Shown here: in pieces, positions 1 to 11,176 of the stretch
How positions within the stretch are numbered: position 1 is the stretch's first letter
How the letters are laid out: each line of letters starts with the position of its first letter
Source of the DNA: Cannabis sativa
Lineage: Eukaryota > Streptophyta > Magnoliopsida > Rosales > Cannabaceae
Direction: 5' to 3'
DNA: 64,000 nucleotides
Assembly: GCF_029168945.1 (NCBI RefSeq)
Contig: NC_083604.1
Coordinates: forward strand, 69,518,211-69,582,210
Translations under genes and position numbers: made by a program
Notes under the pieces: generated by a model
Databases searched by the model: none
Seen by the model: the letters and a program-made list of their open reading frames with translations, nothing else
What the model was told of the DNA's origin: nothing

Positions 1-817
1 ATTTATGTTTCATTTGGAATTGGACAATAATTGGTTTGGTTTCATTTCACTCACATAATAATAATAAACAAAAACTTCTGAAATTAAGAAATAACATGAC
101 CATGACACTAATTAGCCCTTGATAATTTTTTCTTCTTTTTCTTTCTTTTATAATTTCAAACCTGAACAATTATATATCGTGTATATGAAGACATATATGG
201 TACTACTTTGATTTTTGTTTTTCAAATGTTTTTCGTTTTGGAGTATTCTATTTTCTTAATAATATTTAGAAAATCAATTTGGAATCTATCACAATATATA
301 TCACATGCAATGCATGGTGTAAATAAGATAGTACAAGTTTGTTGCTGGCACTAATTAATTTTGGTCACTAACACATGCATGCTTTTAGATAGCTTTTAAT
401 AACCAGGTCCCCTAAGTTAACTTTTCCAAGAGTGTGTAATGTAAATACGATACAAACAACTCTGTAGTTATTATTACACCAATAATTATTGCATGGTCCG
501 CACTCTCCAAATTCATTAAATTCCAATCAAATTATTATAAATTATATTCCTTCTAATATAAATTTAATATATATATTAGTGTAAAAAATTACTGCATATT
601 AATATTAGTTAAAAGTAATGGGTAAGTTGTATACCCCTACAAAACAATATTTTGATACACTACTCTATCTAATTTAGTATGCAAGAAATTTCTTTATTTT
701 TTTTTTTCATAATCGTGTATGTATTGTAATTATTTAAAATTATCTCTAAAATTTTAGAAAATTCTGAATAATTTATAAGATTGAAAATAAAGTTCAAACA
801 AATACTTACCATATCTA
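1..817. other. AT-rich intergenic sequence
   Basis: No supported gene. The stretch is AT-rich with short T and A runs and several stop codons in every frame. I see no terminal repeats or coding signature. Confidence 0.5.
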
Positions 818-1027
818 CATGGTTGTCTCGAGGTGTTGAGAGACTTAGGGTAAAATTTGAAACGAGACCTTTCTCTTTTACAAAAATTTAAAATAAATAA
901 TTGTTCAAATTTTGAGACAATATGAATTTTAACTTTTTTATCCCTATATAACAAATAATTTTTATCGCCACATAAACTAATTTAAAATAATATTTTATTA
1001 TAATAGCATCCCCCTTAAAGTGTTATA
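818..1027 (+). mobile_element. Truncated hAT-like MITE fragment
   Basis: This segment aligns by eye with the left part of the complete hAT-like element at 61776-62401: a gap-tolerant match through GAGRCYTAGGG and AAATTTGAAAC, then the same order of AT-rich words. The right part is missing. The fragment stops where the gypsy-type LTR begins at 1028, so it was probably cut by that insertion or a later deletion. The remainder is not found on the far side of the gypsy element. Confidence 0.5.
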
Positions 1028-1847
1028 TGTTGACACTATTTTTCGTCAACTGATCTAAGAAAATTGTAAAAATAAAGAGAACTACGATGAATTAATTCGA
1101 CTAAATAAAACTGCAATAAAAAAAGTAGATACCAGGAATTTATAGTAGTTGACCCCCATGTTGCGATGGTATAGTGGGACTATGTCTACTTTTTTTTATT
1201 GATTAGATCTGACACACTAGAGTTATGTTCTCAAGAGTGTGGATAAAAATACACCAAAGTATTTCTAGGTGAAATCTTAATCGAGACCTATGAACACAGG
1301 ACTCATGAGAGACTCAATATTCATAAATCTTATCAAAGTTGGTGGTTATAAGGTTCTTGAGAATAATAGACCAATAAAGTAGAAAAAGAGATGTATATCA
1401 ATGGTGTTTGGGGTCTTAGTGTCGACAAAGTATGCAGGGCCGGCCCTATGTTAATTTGAATCTTAGGCAAAATTAAAAATTAGGGCCCAGTGAAAAAGTG
1501 AAGCTATTAAGATTTGAACTCTCAATCTCTTAATTGTTAAACTAATCAAATTACCACTAGGCTACAACACATATTAAGCATTAAAAGTATTATTATTATT
1601 TTATTACTAACTATATTTTAATTTATTTTTTTCGAAATGGGGCCCGCGTGGTGGGGGGCCTAAGGCGGCTACCTCCTTCATCTTAGCTTAGGGCCGTCCT
1701 TGAAAGTATGGTGGGCTCAAGGAAAAAGATGAAACAAGGGATATGGTGTTCTTGGCAGTCGTCTAGTAAGTCAAAAAGAAGGTCCCTTTACTCTCCTTAT
1801 ATAGGTTGTAGGGTGTGTTAGTGATCCCCCACATCCTGAGTGTCTCA
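1028..1847 (-). repeat. 3' LTR of the gag-only element, interrupted by a hAT MITE
   Basis: Matches 7553-8086 in order and sequence, apart from a 276-base interruption (1435-1710) that is a hAT MITE plus one copy of its 8-bp target duplication. Without the insertion the LTR is about 544 bases, against 534 for its partner. Confidence 0.75.
1435..1702. mobile_element. hAT-type MITE (268 bp) with 8-bp target duplication
   Basis: The element begins CAGGGCCGGCCCTA and ends with the inverted form of CAAGGACGGCCCTAAG, giving imperfect terminal inverted repeats. It is flanked on both sides by AAAGTATG (1427-1434 and 1703-1710), the 8-bp duplication typical of hAT transposons. The other LTR of the host element has one uninterrupted AAAGTATG at 7930-7937, a natural empty site. 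There is no transposase, so it is non-autonomous. A longer relative lies at 61776-62401. Confidence 0.88.
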
Positions 1848-4800
1848 CTAACAAATCATGTATATCATCCTTAATAATGAATAAAAAATTACAAGAAAAT
1901 AGATATCTACAAAAATCCCCTTGTTTCTAGGCCAAAATCTCACAAACATTGAGAAAATAGTTATTTTTTGCTAAGAACGTACGTAGCAATTTGAAATGGA
2001 GTGACAAATGATATTCTCTCGGCTTGGAATTCATGACATTGGTGATAATTATTGAATACATGTGTTTTGGGGTGCCATTTTTCACATAGAATGCCACATG
2101 GGCTGCGACAGTATCCTCCAACACCCCACACTTAGTAACACTACTCAATTCTTGAGTAAAGTGTACTAGTCTGTCTTGCGAGCAAATTTTAGACCTAATA
2201 ACTTCAGAATTAGGCTATGACTATGAGACAAACTTAGATCCGCCTTGAAAATATTTTTCAAAGCAAGTTGAACTAGGTCATTTAGATAAAAACTGAGAGA
2301 GAGTTATGCCTATTTTACTAAGGGAAATTTGTTATGTTCTGTCCTAGTTGCGAGCTTTGACATGGCCAAACGGTTAGTGCTCGACCATGCATGTTCTCAG
2401 ACCCCTCAAAGTGTGTTTCGACTTTTTTTTTTATGGTGAGTCATATTTTGGAGTTCTCGAGATCCCGAAACCTCATTTCGATGTCTGAAATCCTAAGGGG
2501 AGATCATTGCCACTAATTGGGGCTACAAAGTGGCAGTGGTCAGCCATGGATTATGGGAAGCCATAGATGGTGTTTCTTGCTTATTTCAGTCCTATAGATG
2601 CTAGAAAACTAATTTGGTCACATTAGTTATTGGCCAATTACTTAGGAGAGCATTGCCACCATTTTTGGCAAAAAAGTGGTAGTGGTCGCATAAGGGGTTT
2701 ATGAAGTCTTGGGTGAATTTTCTCACTTGTATTTGATACATGGATGTTGAAAATACAATTTAGCCAATGAAACTCCTCCTCCTATGTGGTGGCCGACCAA
2801 CGCCACCAATTGTCCCTTAAGTATGGCAGTGGTCGGCCAAGTGTTTTTCACACCACTTGGTGGCTTCTTTCACATGGTTATGACATATTATTGGTGAAAA
2901 TATATTTTTGGCGAGATATCTCATTCCCCTTCTTCATGGCCGACCACTTCCACTCATTGTGCCACAAAGATGGCAGCAGTCGACTAGGCTTCTTCCTTGG
3001 TGGAAAATAGTTTCTTTCACTTGTTTTGCACTCCTTGGTGTTGATAGAACATATTTGAACAATATCTCCTTGGTTCTTTATAAGTGGCAACCACTGCCAT
3101 TCCCTTGTGGCAGTGCTCTCTAAAAATTGAAGAGCACTGCCATTCTCATATGGCAGTGGGCGCATAGGCTTTATTCCATGGGGGTTTTATGCCACTTTTA
3201 TTTTATGCACAAATCTAAGCCATTTCATGCCCAAATGAGTCAAGTCCTTGTTGGTTTCCTTAGCAGATACACGTCTCTAGGGTGAAAACGCTTGCGCGGG
3301 CCCATGAACCCTAGTTTAGGCAGACGTGGGTGTGTGAGTCCCAGTACCAAATGGTTGGTTGATGTTTTTGAGTCCCCTAGAGGTGTTGTGGGACCCTCAA
3401 GTAGAGGTCTTAACTTATTTAGCCTTTGTGAGTCTTAATCAAAGTCGCAGGGTTGACTTTAGTGTCTTCAAGGTACTCTTGGCTTGTGGGCTCTTGTGCA
3501 AGAGTAACCATTTTATTTTTTGGCGAAAATTAGGTATGACTTTTTCTCCCCAAAAGTATTTACATGTAAGCCTTCAAGTAATGCTTTTGCACTTTTTCCA
3601 AGGCTTGCGCAAAAAATACTTTTTTGTAGAGTACATGAATGTTACTTCTCTTCAGGAGATTTGTGGATGGGCACAACCAATGTCCTTCATTGAATTGAAA
3701 AGGTGTGCATGGGCACGAGCAATATTTTTTATTATTGTGAAGATGTGTGCATGGGCACGACCAATTTCCTTGGACTTGTATGTGTGGAGTTCTTAAAGCA
3801 TGTGGCTTCTTATTAGAATGTTAGCTGAGTTATATCTCACATCTCATGTAGTAGTCGAGTAGAGTTATGTCTCTTGCTCGATTTTGGGACTTTTGCAAGG
3901 TTTAAAACTTTTTGCTTAAGTTTTTTAATTCAGAGTAGAGTTTATCTCTTTCTTGAATTTGAAAATTTAACAAAATTTTGAAATCTCTTGCTTAAGTTTT
4001 GAGTGTTGAGTAGAATTGTATCCCTTTCCCAAACTCATCCATGAGTAGAGTTAAATCTCTTGCTCAAGTTGATTGGGAAGTAAGGTCTACGGTGAGCAGA
4101 ATTGAATTCTCTTGTTTTACACTTTTTGGTTGTGCCTTGATGTTGGGACCCACATGTGTGGATTTGTAAATGTCCACATCTTTGGAACTTTTTAAGCATA
4201 TATAACTTAATTTATTTAGTATCTTGGTAACTTTGGAACTTAAGTTTAATATATTTTTTGGCGCGTATTTTATTCCGATGCTTATTATCTTTGCAACATG
4301 GGGTTTTAAAGATAACATTAATTGTTGCCAATGGGGGCTTGCATCTTTTGCTAGTTCAAGCAAATTGTCAACATGGGCTTAACTCTTTGGGTACTCAATT
4401 TTAGCACGCGACCCACTTGTCAAAGTCTTAATGGCTCCTTGAAGTGCTCTCACTTTGTCTTTTATCTCGTCTACATACCAACTTTGCCCCTCTCCGAGGT
4501 AAAATTTTGAAAAAATATTCATGGAAATTTTTTTTAAAAATCTCACGCACTTAAAGTGGCATATCAGTAACGACTTTGAGATTTTTTTTTTGTTGCGAGC
4601 ACAGTTTCATCTACGCTCTTTTGGCCCTGGGTGTTTATAGGTTAAGTATTATCCTATTTCACTCTTTGGTGGGTTTGGCATAATAAGAAAAAATCTGGTT
4701 ATTGTAGTGCTCTTATAAATGTGAGTTTAGCTACTTACATTCCAAAAAATAAAGGTAATAGTTTAATAACTAAAAATTAAAAAGTGAGTGTCTTTGTAAA

Positions 4801-5270
4801 AGAAAAGGCAGAAAAACTAAAGAAATGCTAAATGCCTTCTCGCTCCATTGGTGGAGTTTCAGCTAGTTGACATGCCCTCCTTGAAAATTGTGTTGTGCAT
4901 AATAAGTAAGTGTCCCATTAAGGACTAGAGTCTCAATTTCATCTTTGAGGTTTTAGCACTCATTTGTTGTGTGATCGATGTCTTTATGGTATTGATAATA
5001 TCTTGAGGCATCTCTCTTGGCTCGATCATGCTTCATAGATTTAGGAACTCGGAATGGAACTCAATGCTCATTCGCCACATGGATGGCCTCTTGGGTTTTT
5101 GTCAACTCGGTGTAGGTCAAATACATAGGGTGATAAGGGCCATCACTCCTACTCTTCTTGGGACTGCAAGGATTAGCAACCATATTGGCATTAGTAAGTT
5201 CTGGTAGTGCAAATGTGGTTTGAGTGGGCTGCAAGGATTGGAGAGGGAGGTTTTTTGCTATCCTTACCTC
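1848..5270 (-). other. Internal region of the gag-only element, 3' part, non-coding
   Basis: No coding domain is recognisable, although autonomous relatives would carry pol here. It holds degenerate direct repeats: five blocks around a CAGTGGTCG-like word between about 2520 and 3180, spaced roughly 150 bases, and three blocks containing GGATGGGCAC or GCATGGGCAC at 3664-3770. The plus-strand open stretch at 3359-3796 has no family signature and is probably fortuitous. Confidence 0.5.
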
Positions 5271-5675
5271 TTAAATATTGATGTATTTTTGTGCCTGCTT
5301 CATAAATTTTTCAATGGTGTGTGGACTCTTGCTTTGAAGGTTGTTCCAAAATACGAAACCATGGGTGATACCTGCCACTAGTGCCATCAGTCTTGCACTA
5401 TCATCAATGCCACGAGTTTTAGTAGCTTTGATGTTGAAATGGTTGATGTAGGCCTTCAAACTTTCTCCTAGAAATTGTCTCACGTTGGCCAAGGAAGAAC
5501 ATTCAAGCTTGCGGGTTCTCGCGACTTGGAACTCCTTTTTGAAAGCATCTGAGAGTTGGACCCATGACACTATGGAGTGCCTTTTAAACTTTTTGAACCA
5601 CGAGAATGCAACTCTAGATAAGGTAGCAGGGAATAAAACACATCTCAAATCTCTAGCCACTTGATGTGCTTGCAT
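5271..5675 (-). pseudogene. Retrotransposon gag domain fragment (Ty3/gypsy type)
   Basis: The 134-residue open frame resembles the central retrotransposon gag domain, which forms the capsid-like shell packaging element RNA. Visible signatures are FPATLSRVAFSWF near the N-terminus, SIVSWVQLSDAFKKEF, then SLKAYINHFN and the FWNNL segment. The first methionine is internal to the original protein, because gag-like sequence continues upstream (5676-7440) in interrupted frames. The frame ends at a stop near 5271 with no zinc knuckle. Nothing suggests it is expressed. Confidence 0.7.
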
Positions 5676-7440
5676 AAGAGTATTGAAATCATTTATATGG
5701 ACCCCAGAGTCAGTGGTCCTATCATACTTGGTCGTAGTTAGCTAGCAAATCAAACTCTAGAGGGTAAGGGAATGCCAAGATATAAGGCATGAAGGGCTCT
5801 ATCTCTTCATCAGATTCATGCTCCTTCATTTTATTGTTATTCAAAAGTTGTTGGAGTTGTTCTTCAAGCATTGTTATGCGAGAGTTACCATTTGGTATAC
5901 CACAATCAACTCTTACAGAGAGAGGAGGATTGTTGGAATGGTTACCATCATGTGGATCGGCTCCTTGAAAAGGAGGAATGTTGGCGCGGTTACCAACATG
6001 AGGATTGATTTCTTGGAAAAGAAGGATGTTGGCGCGGTTACCAACATTGGTTCCTTGAAAAAGAGGGATGTTGGTGCGGTTACTAAAATAAGGATGTGTT
6101 AAATGGGGATCTTCTCTTTGGAGATGCCCCTGTATATATTTTTACTTGGTCTTTCCCCTTGGTATTGACGATTAGTGGAATGTACTTGATAGGACCAAGG
6201 TTGGATGTCGTCATAAATACTTATAGAGTTATTTAGCGAGTTGGTGTCGTCGCTATCTTCAAGGAAGGATTATTAAAGAATTTTGTGTGCCCCGAGTTGG
6301 GAATATGTGAGGGTAGCTTGTGACCTTGAAGGGTAACTTGCCTCTTGAGTATGTTGTTTCCTTTCTTGATGAGGGTTCTCCCCTTCTTCCTCGACGTCGA
6401 CCCTTATATTACACGGAACATGAGCTGGTCTAGGGGATGGGTCAGGACCATCACGTGGGGCACAGTTTTGATTATCCAATGCATGATGTGCATCGTTGTT
6501 GGCACAAACTCCCATGTCACCTCGAAGGAGGTTGTTACCCAAAGGTGGAGGTGTATTATTTTTTTCACGAAGATATTTCATAATTCCTCATAGAGGAGGA
6601 AAATTATGAAAATTATGTGGATTGGATCTTGCTTGCTTCCTCATGGGGTAATATGTGGCACAACTACCCATGGGACGTCTTCTCTTTCTCTTTGAATTAG
6701 AGGATTGTCTTTTTTCTTCTCTGTCCACGCCCAAGTTTCTAAGGAGTGGCCTTGGAGACAAATTTGGTTTACCATGTCGGCTATCTCCATGCAATTGTGC
6801 ATGATTGGCATGAGTGGCATGAGTGTGTCGAGGACATACTCTAATGTTGGGTTGCATCATTGGCTTTGTTTGTCTGGTTATGGGTACCTCCATCGTGGGC
6901 CAGAGCGTCATGGCCATATTCATGCAATCGTGCATGGGTTGTATGTGCATGTCTTGTACATACTCAAATGTTTGGCAAAGCTTGTTGGTCCCCTCTCCTT
7001 GGTGGATTGGTACTTCCAAGGTCATCATGGAATTGAATCCCCTGATGTGCCATGGTGGCATGCTCTTTTGATAGGCGGCCTCTTCTTCTCTTAGGGGGAG
7101 AAGGCTCTCTTAGTGGAGGAGTTTGGTCCCCACGCCTTTTGGTGCTTGCTCTTGGAGCTCTTTGTTGCGACGTAAGCTTTCTGCCAACTGGGCACGCAAT
7201 GTCTCATTCTTTAGGAATACTTCATGCACAGGTATGGACCTGACTCGTGGGCGCTCCCTTAATGGAGATGAGAAACTTTCACAGTCTTGGACTTGTCCCT
7301 CATCTTTAGGCATAGGTGGCATGGGACACTTTTCTTGGTGTTAAGAAGTCTCCTCTCCATGTGGTTGTGGAGGGACAAAGGTTCCTTCACTAAGGGACTA
7401 ATTAACTTCTCCCCTTAGGATTTTGACATCTTCCTCAAAA
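5676..7440 (-). pseudogene. Degenerate N-terminal gag region
   Basis: Minus-strand open stretches at 6273-6581, 6588-7061 and 7110-7322 are proline-, histidine- and arginine-rich and lie between the 5' LTR and the gag core. The 7110-7322 stretch has a charged, coiled-coil-like run (LRAQLAESLRRNKELQEQ) typical of the variable N-terminal half of plant gypsy gag proteins. Stops and frame changes separate the pieces. Three or four imperfect repeats of about 55 bases (5935-6090, around GGCGCGGTTACCAAC) lie at the downstream end. Assignment rests on position and composition. Confidence 0.5.
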
Positions 7441-7530
7441 TTAGTTCTTCTGGAACTCAACACCATTGTTGTTAGAAAGGTAAATTTAGTGAGTTTTTCA
7501 AAGGGAAAACAACAAAACTTTCATCGCAAC

Positions 7531-7552
7531 GCTCTCAATGAAAGCACCAAAC
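7531..7552 (-). other. Putative primer-binding region after the 5' LTR
   Basis: Directly inside the 5' LTR the minus strand reads TTTGGTGCTTTCATTGAGAG, in the position of a reverse-transcription primer site. I do not assign a tRNA. Confidence 0.4.
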
Positions 7553-8086
7553 TATTGATGTGATTTTTTGTCAACTGATCTAAGAAGATCGTAAAAATAA
7601 AGAGAACTACGATGAATTGATTCGACTAAATAAAATTGCAATAAATAAAGTGGACACCAGAGATTTATAATATTTCACCCCCCATGTCGCAATGGAAATG
7701 AGACAATGCCTACTTTTATTTTTATTGATTTGATCTGACACACCAGAGTTATATTCTCAAGAGATTTCTATGTGAAATCTTAATTGAGAACTTTGAAGAA
7801 AGGACTCATGGGAGACTCAATATTCATAAATTTGATCAAAGTTCGTGTTTATAAGGTTCTTGGGAACAATGAACCAACAAAGTAGAAAAATGGAAGTATA
7901 TCAATGGTGTATGAGGTTTTAGTGTCGACAAAGTATGGTGGACTCAAGGAAAAGATGAAGCAAGGGATATGGTGTTCTTGGAGCCGTCCAGTAAGTCAAA
8001 AAGAAGGTCTCTTCACTTCAGCCTCTTACTCTTCTTATATAGGTTATAGGGTTTATTAGTGATTCCCCACATGTCAGGGTGTCTCA
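7553..8086 (-). repeat. 5' LTR of the gag-only element
   Basis: 534-base partner of the interrupted LTR at 1028-1847. It contains the uninterrupted hAT target word AAAGTATG at 7930-7937. Differences from its partner are numerous, including small indels, so insertion is not recent. Confidence 0.75.
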
Positions 8087-8193
8087 CTATATCAACAAGG
8101 TACACCTTATTTTCTGGTAGCCTATCACAAAAGAACTCCACAATTAAGTGTGCTCTGTCCTCACTTGCATGCTTCCTAAGAAAACTTCCAAGG
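8087..8193. repeat. Rearranged partial Cassandra-type LTR
   Basis: The first ~65 bases are an inverted copy of the 5S-like part of the neighbouring LTR (compare the reverse complement of 8385-8455). The next ~40 bases (TGTCCTCACTTGCATGC and onward) match the same LTR in direct orientation. The segment is therefore a foldback-like rearrangement joining the gypsy LTR to the TRIM. Confidence 0.6.
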
Positions 8194-8607
8194 AACGTTC
8201 CCGCTTCAAGCCTCTATTGGGTCCTTACACCTATAGAATAATGACTCTTATACACGAGTGCGTCACTCTGGCTGCTTCATGGACTAACGACTAGCTCTAC
8301 AGACCAACAAGAGTGCTTCCAGCGTGCTTTGTCCTCACTCGCACGATTCCTTAGAAAACTTCCTAGGAGATCACCCATCTTGAAATTCGCTTAACCGTGG
8401 AGTTCTTTTGTGATGGGCTACTGAAAAACAAGAAGCACCTTATTGATATAGGTAGTACCAATCAATCCATTTAAGTCCTCTTCAACTGTGTAGTCCCATA
8501 CCTACACAGTCTCAGAATCATCCCACTTGACCTTCCCCAAGCAGTGTGGGATTGCACAGCTTACCCAATATTTCCCCTTACAGATCACGGGACTACTGAC
8601 TATCACA
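8194..8607 (-). repeat. 3' LTR of the Cassandra-type TRIM
   Basis: Direct repeat of 8678-9112. Its terminal TTACA is replaced at the left junction, where the sequence reads GGAACGTTCC instead of TGTAACGTTCC. The 5S-like block lies at about 8345-8425. Confidence 0.8.
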
Positions 8608-8677
8608 ATCACCCTCTTACGGGGTCCAACATCCTCAATGACTACACTTTCAGTTGGGCCAAGGCTTTGATACCATT

Positions 8678-9112
8678 TGTAACGTTCCCGCTTCAAGCCT
8701 CCATTGGGTCCTTACACCCACAGAATAATGGCTCTTCTACACGAGTACGTCACTCTGGTGCTTCATGGACTAACGACTAGCCCTACAGACCAACACGAGT
8801 GTTTCCAGCGTGCTTTGTCCTCACTCGCACGCTGCTTAGGAAAACTTCTCAAGAGATCACCTATCCTAAAATTACCCCAGGTCATGCACGCTTAATTGTG
8901 GAGTTCTTTCGTGATGGGCTACCGAAAAACAAGATGCACACTGTTGATATAGGTAGTATCAATTAATCAATCTATTTAAGCCCTCTTCAACTGTGTAGTC
9001 CCATACCTATACAATCTTAGAATCATCCCACTTGACATTCCCCAGGCGGTGTGGGATTGCACAACTTACCTGGTATTTTCTCTTACGGATCACATGACTA
9101 TTGACTATCACA
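8678..9112 (-). repeat. 5' LTR of the Cassandra-type TRIM
   Basis: 435 bases, starting TGTGATAGTC and ending CGTTACA on the minus strand. The 5S-like block (about 8845-8925) is closer to real 5S than in the partner LTR: AATTAAGCGTGC is followed at the right distance by AGGATAGGTGATCTC. Confidence 0.85.
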
Positions 9113-9404
9113 GTGAGGCTGAGATGCTTGGTGAGGCCGAGATGCTTGTAGGGCCTAGATGAATGGGACTGTGATGGCTGAGATGGAGTCTTTGGAGATG
9201 GTGGCAAGATGATACTTAAGGAAGGATGCAAAGATGATGGAGCCTAGGTGATGATGAGGTTCTCAATTTAGCGTTGAGATGATAAAGTGATGAGGTTTGG
9301 CCATGAGACCTTGTCCATGGGACGTTGTCTTTGTTTTATTTTTACAAAATCAGGGTGTAACAGATATATTAAGAAAGTATTTTTAAAATTGGTTAAGAAT
9401 AAGT
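9113..9404. other. Unassigned sequence right of the TRIM
   Basis: Less AT-rich than its surroundings, with repeats of the word GAGATGCTTG near its start. No coding signature. It may be the remains of another element. Confidence 0.4.
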
Positions 9405-9940
9405 ACATTTTTAAAAAAATTTAAATTATTATTAATTAATAGTTTTAAAAAGTATGAATAAAAAATGACGAAATATCGATCAATATTAATAAATTTAATA
9501 AAAATTAAAAAAAAAATGAGAAAATAAAGGAGGGAATAAATAAAGTGATTTAGAGTGTCATGTCACCGCTTTATACCTCTGTTATATATAAATAGATGGT
9601 TAGGAATTAATAGATTTTTGAATTTTTTAAATTATTATTAATTAATATTTGTAAAAAGTATAAATAAAAAATTACGAAATATCGATCAATGTTAATAAAT
9701 CTAATAAAAAAAAAGAGAAAATCAAGAAGAGAATAGATAAAAGGCATTAGAGTAATTTTAAAGTATCATGTCACCGCCTTATGCCTCTCAAAAAATGAGA
9801 AAATCAATAAATATTAATAAATCTAATAAAAAATTAAAAAAAAAATGAGAAAATCATAGAGATAATAAATAGATGCATTTATAGTGATTTCAGAATATCA
9901 TGTCACCACCTTATACATCTAGTTTATATATATATATATA
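9405..9940. repeat. Three degenerate direct repeats
   Basis: Three copies share AATATCGATCAAT or AATAAATCTAATAAAA early on and end with a conserved TCATGTCACC followed by TTATACCTCT-like sequence (about 9560-9585, 9766-9790 and 9898-9922). Period is roughly 200 bases for the first two; the third is shorter. The sharp, conserved ends recall Helitron 5' ends read on the other strand, but no matching hairpin end was found. Confidence 0.5.
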
Positions 9941-9941
9941 T

Positions 9942-10726
9942 TGTTGACCGAGGTTTTCGGCAACCAATAAAATATTATCAGATTATAGAGCTGTAAGAAA
10001 ATTAGAGAAGGATTTTTACGTGGTTGGGGCGTTAATGAGCCTTAGTCCACGAGTCTATCTTATTTATGGATGTATTTAATACAGAGAATGTATTTGGTGA
10101 GTGTTTCACCCTTATAAATACAGAGAATGTTCTTGGTGAGTATTAACTCTTCTTTCTCTTATGCAACCCAAGATTCTCGACCCCATTTAATGAGCTTTGA
10201 GGGGGTATTTATAGTGTTTTTGGTAGGGTGATCCCCAGAACTATTGTACAAATGTATCTGTAAGTATCCATAAGTTGGACATTCCCAATGAATATACCAT
10301 GGGTAATGCACGGTCAAATCCCTAGGTGCTGTAGGGCTTTTATGTGGAATGTCCTTATTGTCTTTTGACTGATGTAACTCTTCACAGTGTAGCCGTCGAT
10401 AGACTTAAATGATCATTACTTTGTAGCTGCAGATTGGGGGTTGTGCCGTCAGACTTTATTGCGTGTAGCAGTCCCAACACGCTTCCTCCCATGCGGCATT
10501 AAATGCGACTTGATTGCTCAGGGAAAGCCTGACACCTTGCGGATATGCCTTAGCATTACTTGGGCTTCCGGGAGCGTATGGGGTTCCATATGTCGTATCC
10601 GGGAGGCATGTCCCGGATGCTGTCTTACTACATAAGGACTTAGCAAATATTTTGTATGATAAGTTGTTTGATCCATGTGTCTTTGTCTGGTTGGTCCACG
10701 TATATTGGGCAAAATCAGAGACAACA
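9942..10726. mobile_element. Solo LTR (785 bp)
   Basis: Starts TGTTGACCGAGG and ends AGAGACAACA, so it is bounded by TG...CA with matching TGTTG/CAACA tips. It is flanked by TATAT on both sides, consistent with a 5-bp target duplication, though the surroundings are TA repeats and the duplication is weak evidence alone. It is GC-richer than the neighbourhood and has no coding potential or second LTR. The phrase TTTTTACGTGGTTGG near the start is of a kind common in plant LTRs. Confidence 0.75.
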
Positions 10727-10770
10727 TATATATATATATATATATATATAAATGTGTGGATAAAATTTCA

Positions 10771-11156
10771 ATGGTTACATTAAATATGTAACTATATAAT
10801 AGTTACATTTATTTTTAGCCGTTAGATCATTATTAGACGGATGTAATTAATTTAAAAATTTACTAAAAATAATTTATAAATTACTTAGAACTTAATATTA
10901 ACTTGATTTTATTTATTTTATTAAAATAGAAAAAATAAAAAATTATAAATATTGTTTTCTAAAAAGGGTTTATTAAATATTTTAATTTAAAAAATATTTT
11001 AATTAAAAAAATAATTTATTTTAATTAAAAAAAAATAATTTATTTTAATTACATAATTAATTTAAATATAAAAATAAAAATTCTACTCATTAGTGACATG
11101 TTATAATAGATGATAAATAAATATAACAATCATAATTATACTTTTACTATAACTAT
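10771..11156. mobile_element. MITE A, copy 1
   Basis: About 386 bases with long imperfect terminal inverted repeats: the left end ATGGTTACATTAAATATGTA and following ~28 bases match the reverse complement of the right end (ATAGTTATAGTAAAAGTATA and on). A second copy, split by a large insertion, lies at 29715-32130. Target duplication is not resolvable in the flanking AT repeats. Non-coding. Confidence 0.6.
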
Positions 11157-11176
11157 GAAAACTCATATATATATAT

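Larger units (their letters stand above)
1028..8086 (-). mobile_element. Degenerate gag-only Ty3/gypsy-type LTR retrotransposon
   Basis: Two direct repeats bound this element: 1028-1847 (once its hAT insertion is removed) and 7553-8086. Both share the order of words around GTCAACTGATCTAAGA and end in GTGTCTCA. Read on the minus strand they start TGAGACA and end CAACA or CAATA. The flanks are TTATA on the left and CTATA on the right, which fits a 5-bp target duplication with one change. A retrotransposon gag domain is recognisable at 5271-5675. I find no protease, reverse transcriptase or integrase between the LTRs, so the element is either a non-autonomous gag-only type or heavily decayed. 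The LTRs differ at many positions, so it is old. Confidence 0.75.
8194..9112 (-). mobile_element. Cassandra-type TRIM retrotransposon
   Basis: A miniature LTR retrotransposon on the minus strand. Two direct repeats of about 415-435 bases (8194-8607 and 8678-9112) flank only 70 internal bases. On the minus strand the LTR starts TGTGATAGTC and the 5' LTR ends AACGTTACA. Two bases later comes TGGTATCAAAGCC (8663-8675), an initiator-Met-type primer site. AAGAGGGTGAT, a purine tract, precedes the 3' LTR. Each LTR contains a 5S rRNA-like block: CCATCA, GAACTCC, TTAAGCG and GGTGATCTC appear in 5S order. That combination defines Cassandra elements, whose Pol III promoter comes from 5S RNA. There is no coding capacity. 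The 3' LTR has lost its last bases at the 8193 junction. Confidence 0.88.

Noticed and set aside
1500..1565. tRNA-like words (GATTTGAACTC and TACCACTAGGCTA) inside the hAT MITE
   Set aside because: They recall reverse-complement B and A boxes, but spacing and stems do not form a cloverleaf. No tRNA gene is called.
3359..3796. 145-codon plus-strand frame
   Set aside because: Lies antisense within the gag-only retrotransposon, overlaps short direct repeats and shows no domain.
9113..9360. Candidate gene remnant in GC-richer sequence
   Set aside because: Short GAGATGCTTG repeats and frequent stops; no protein signature on either strand.
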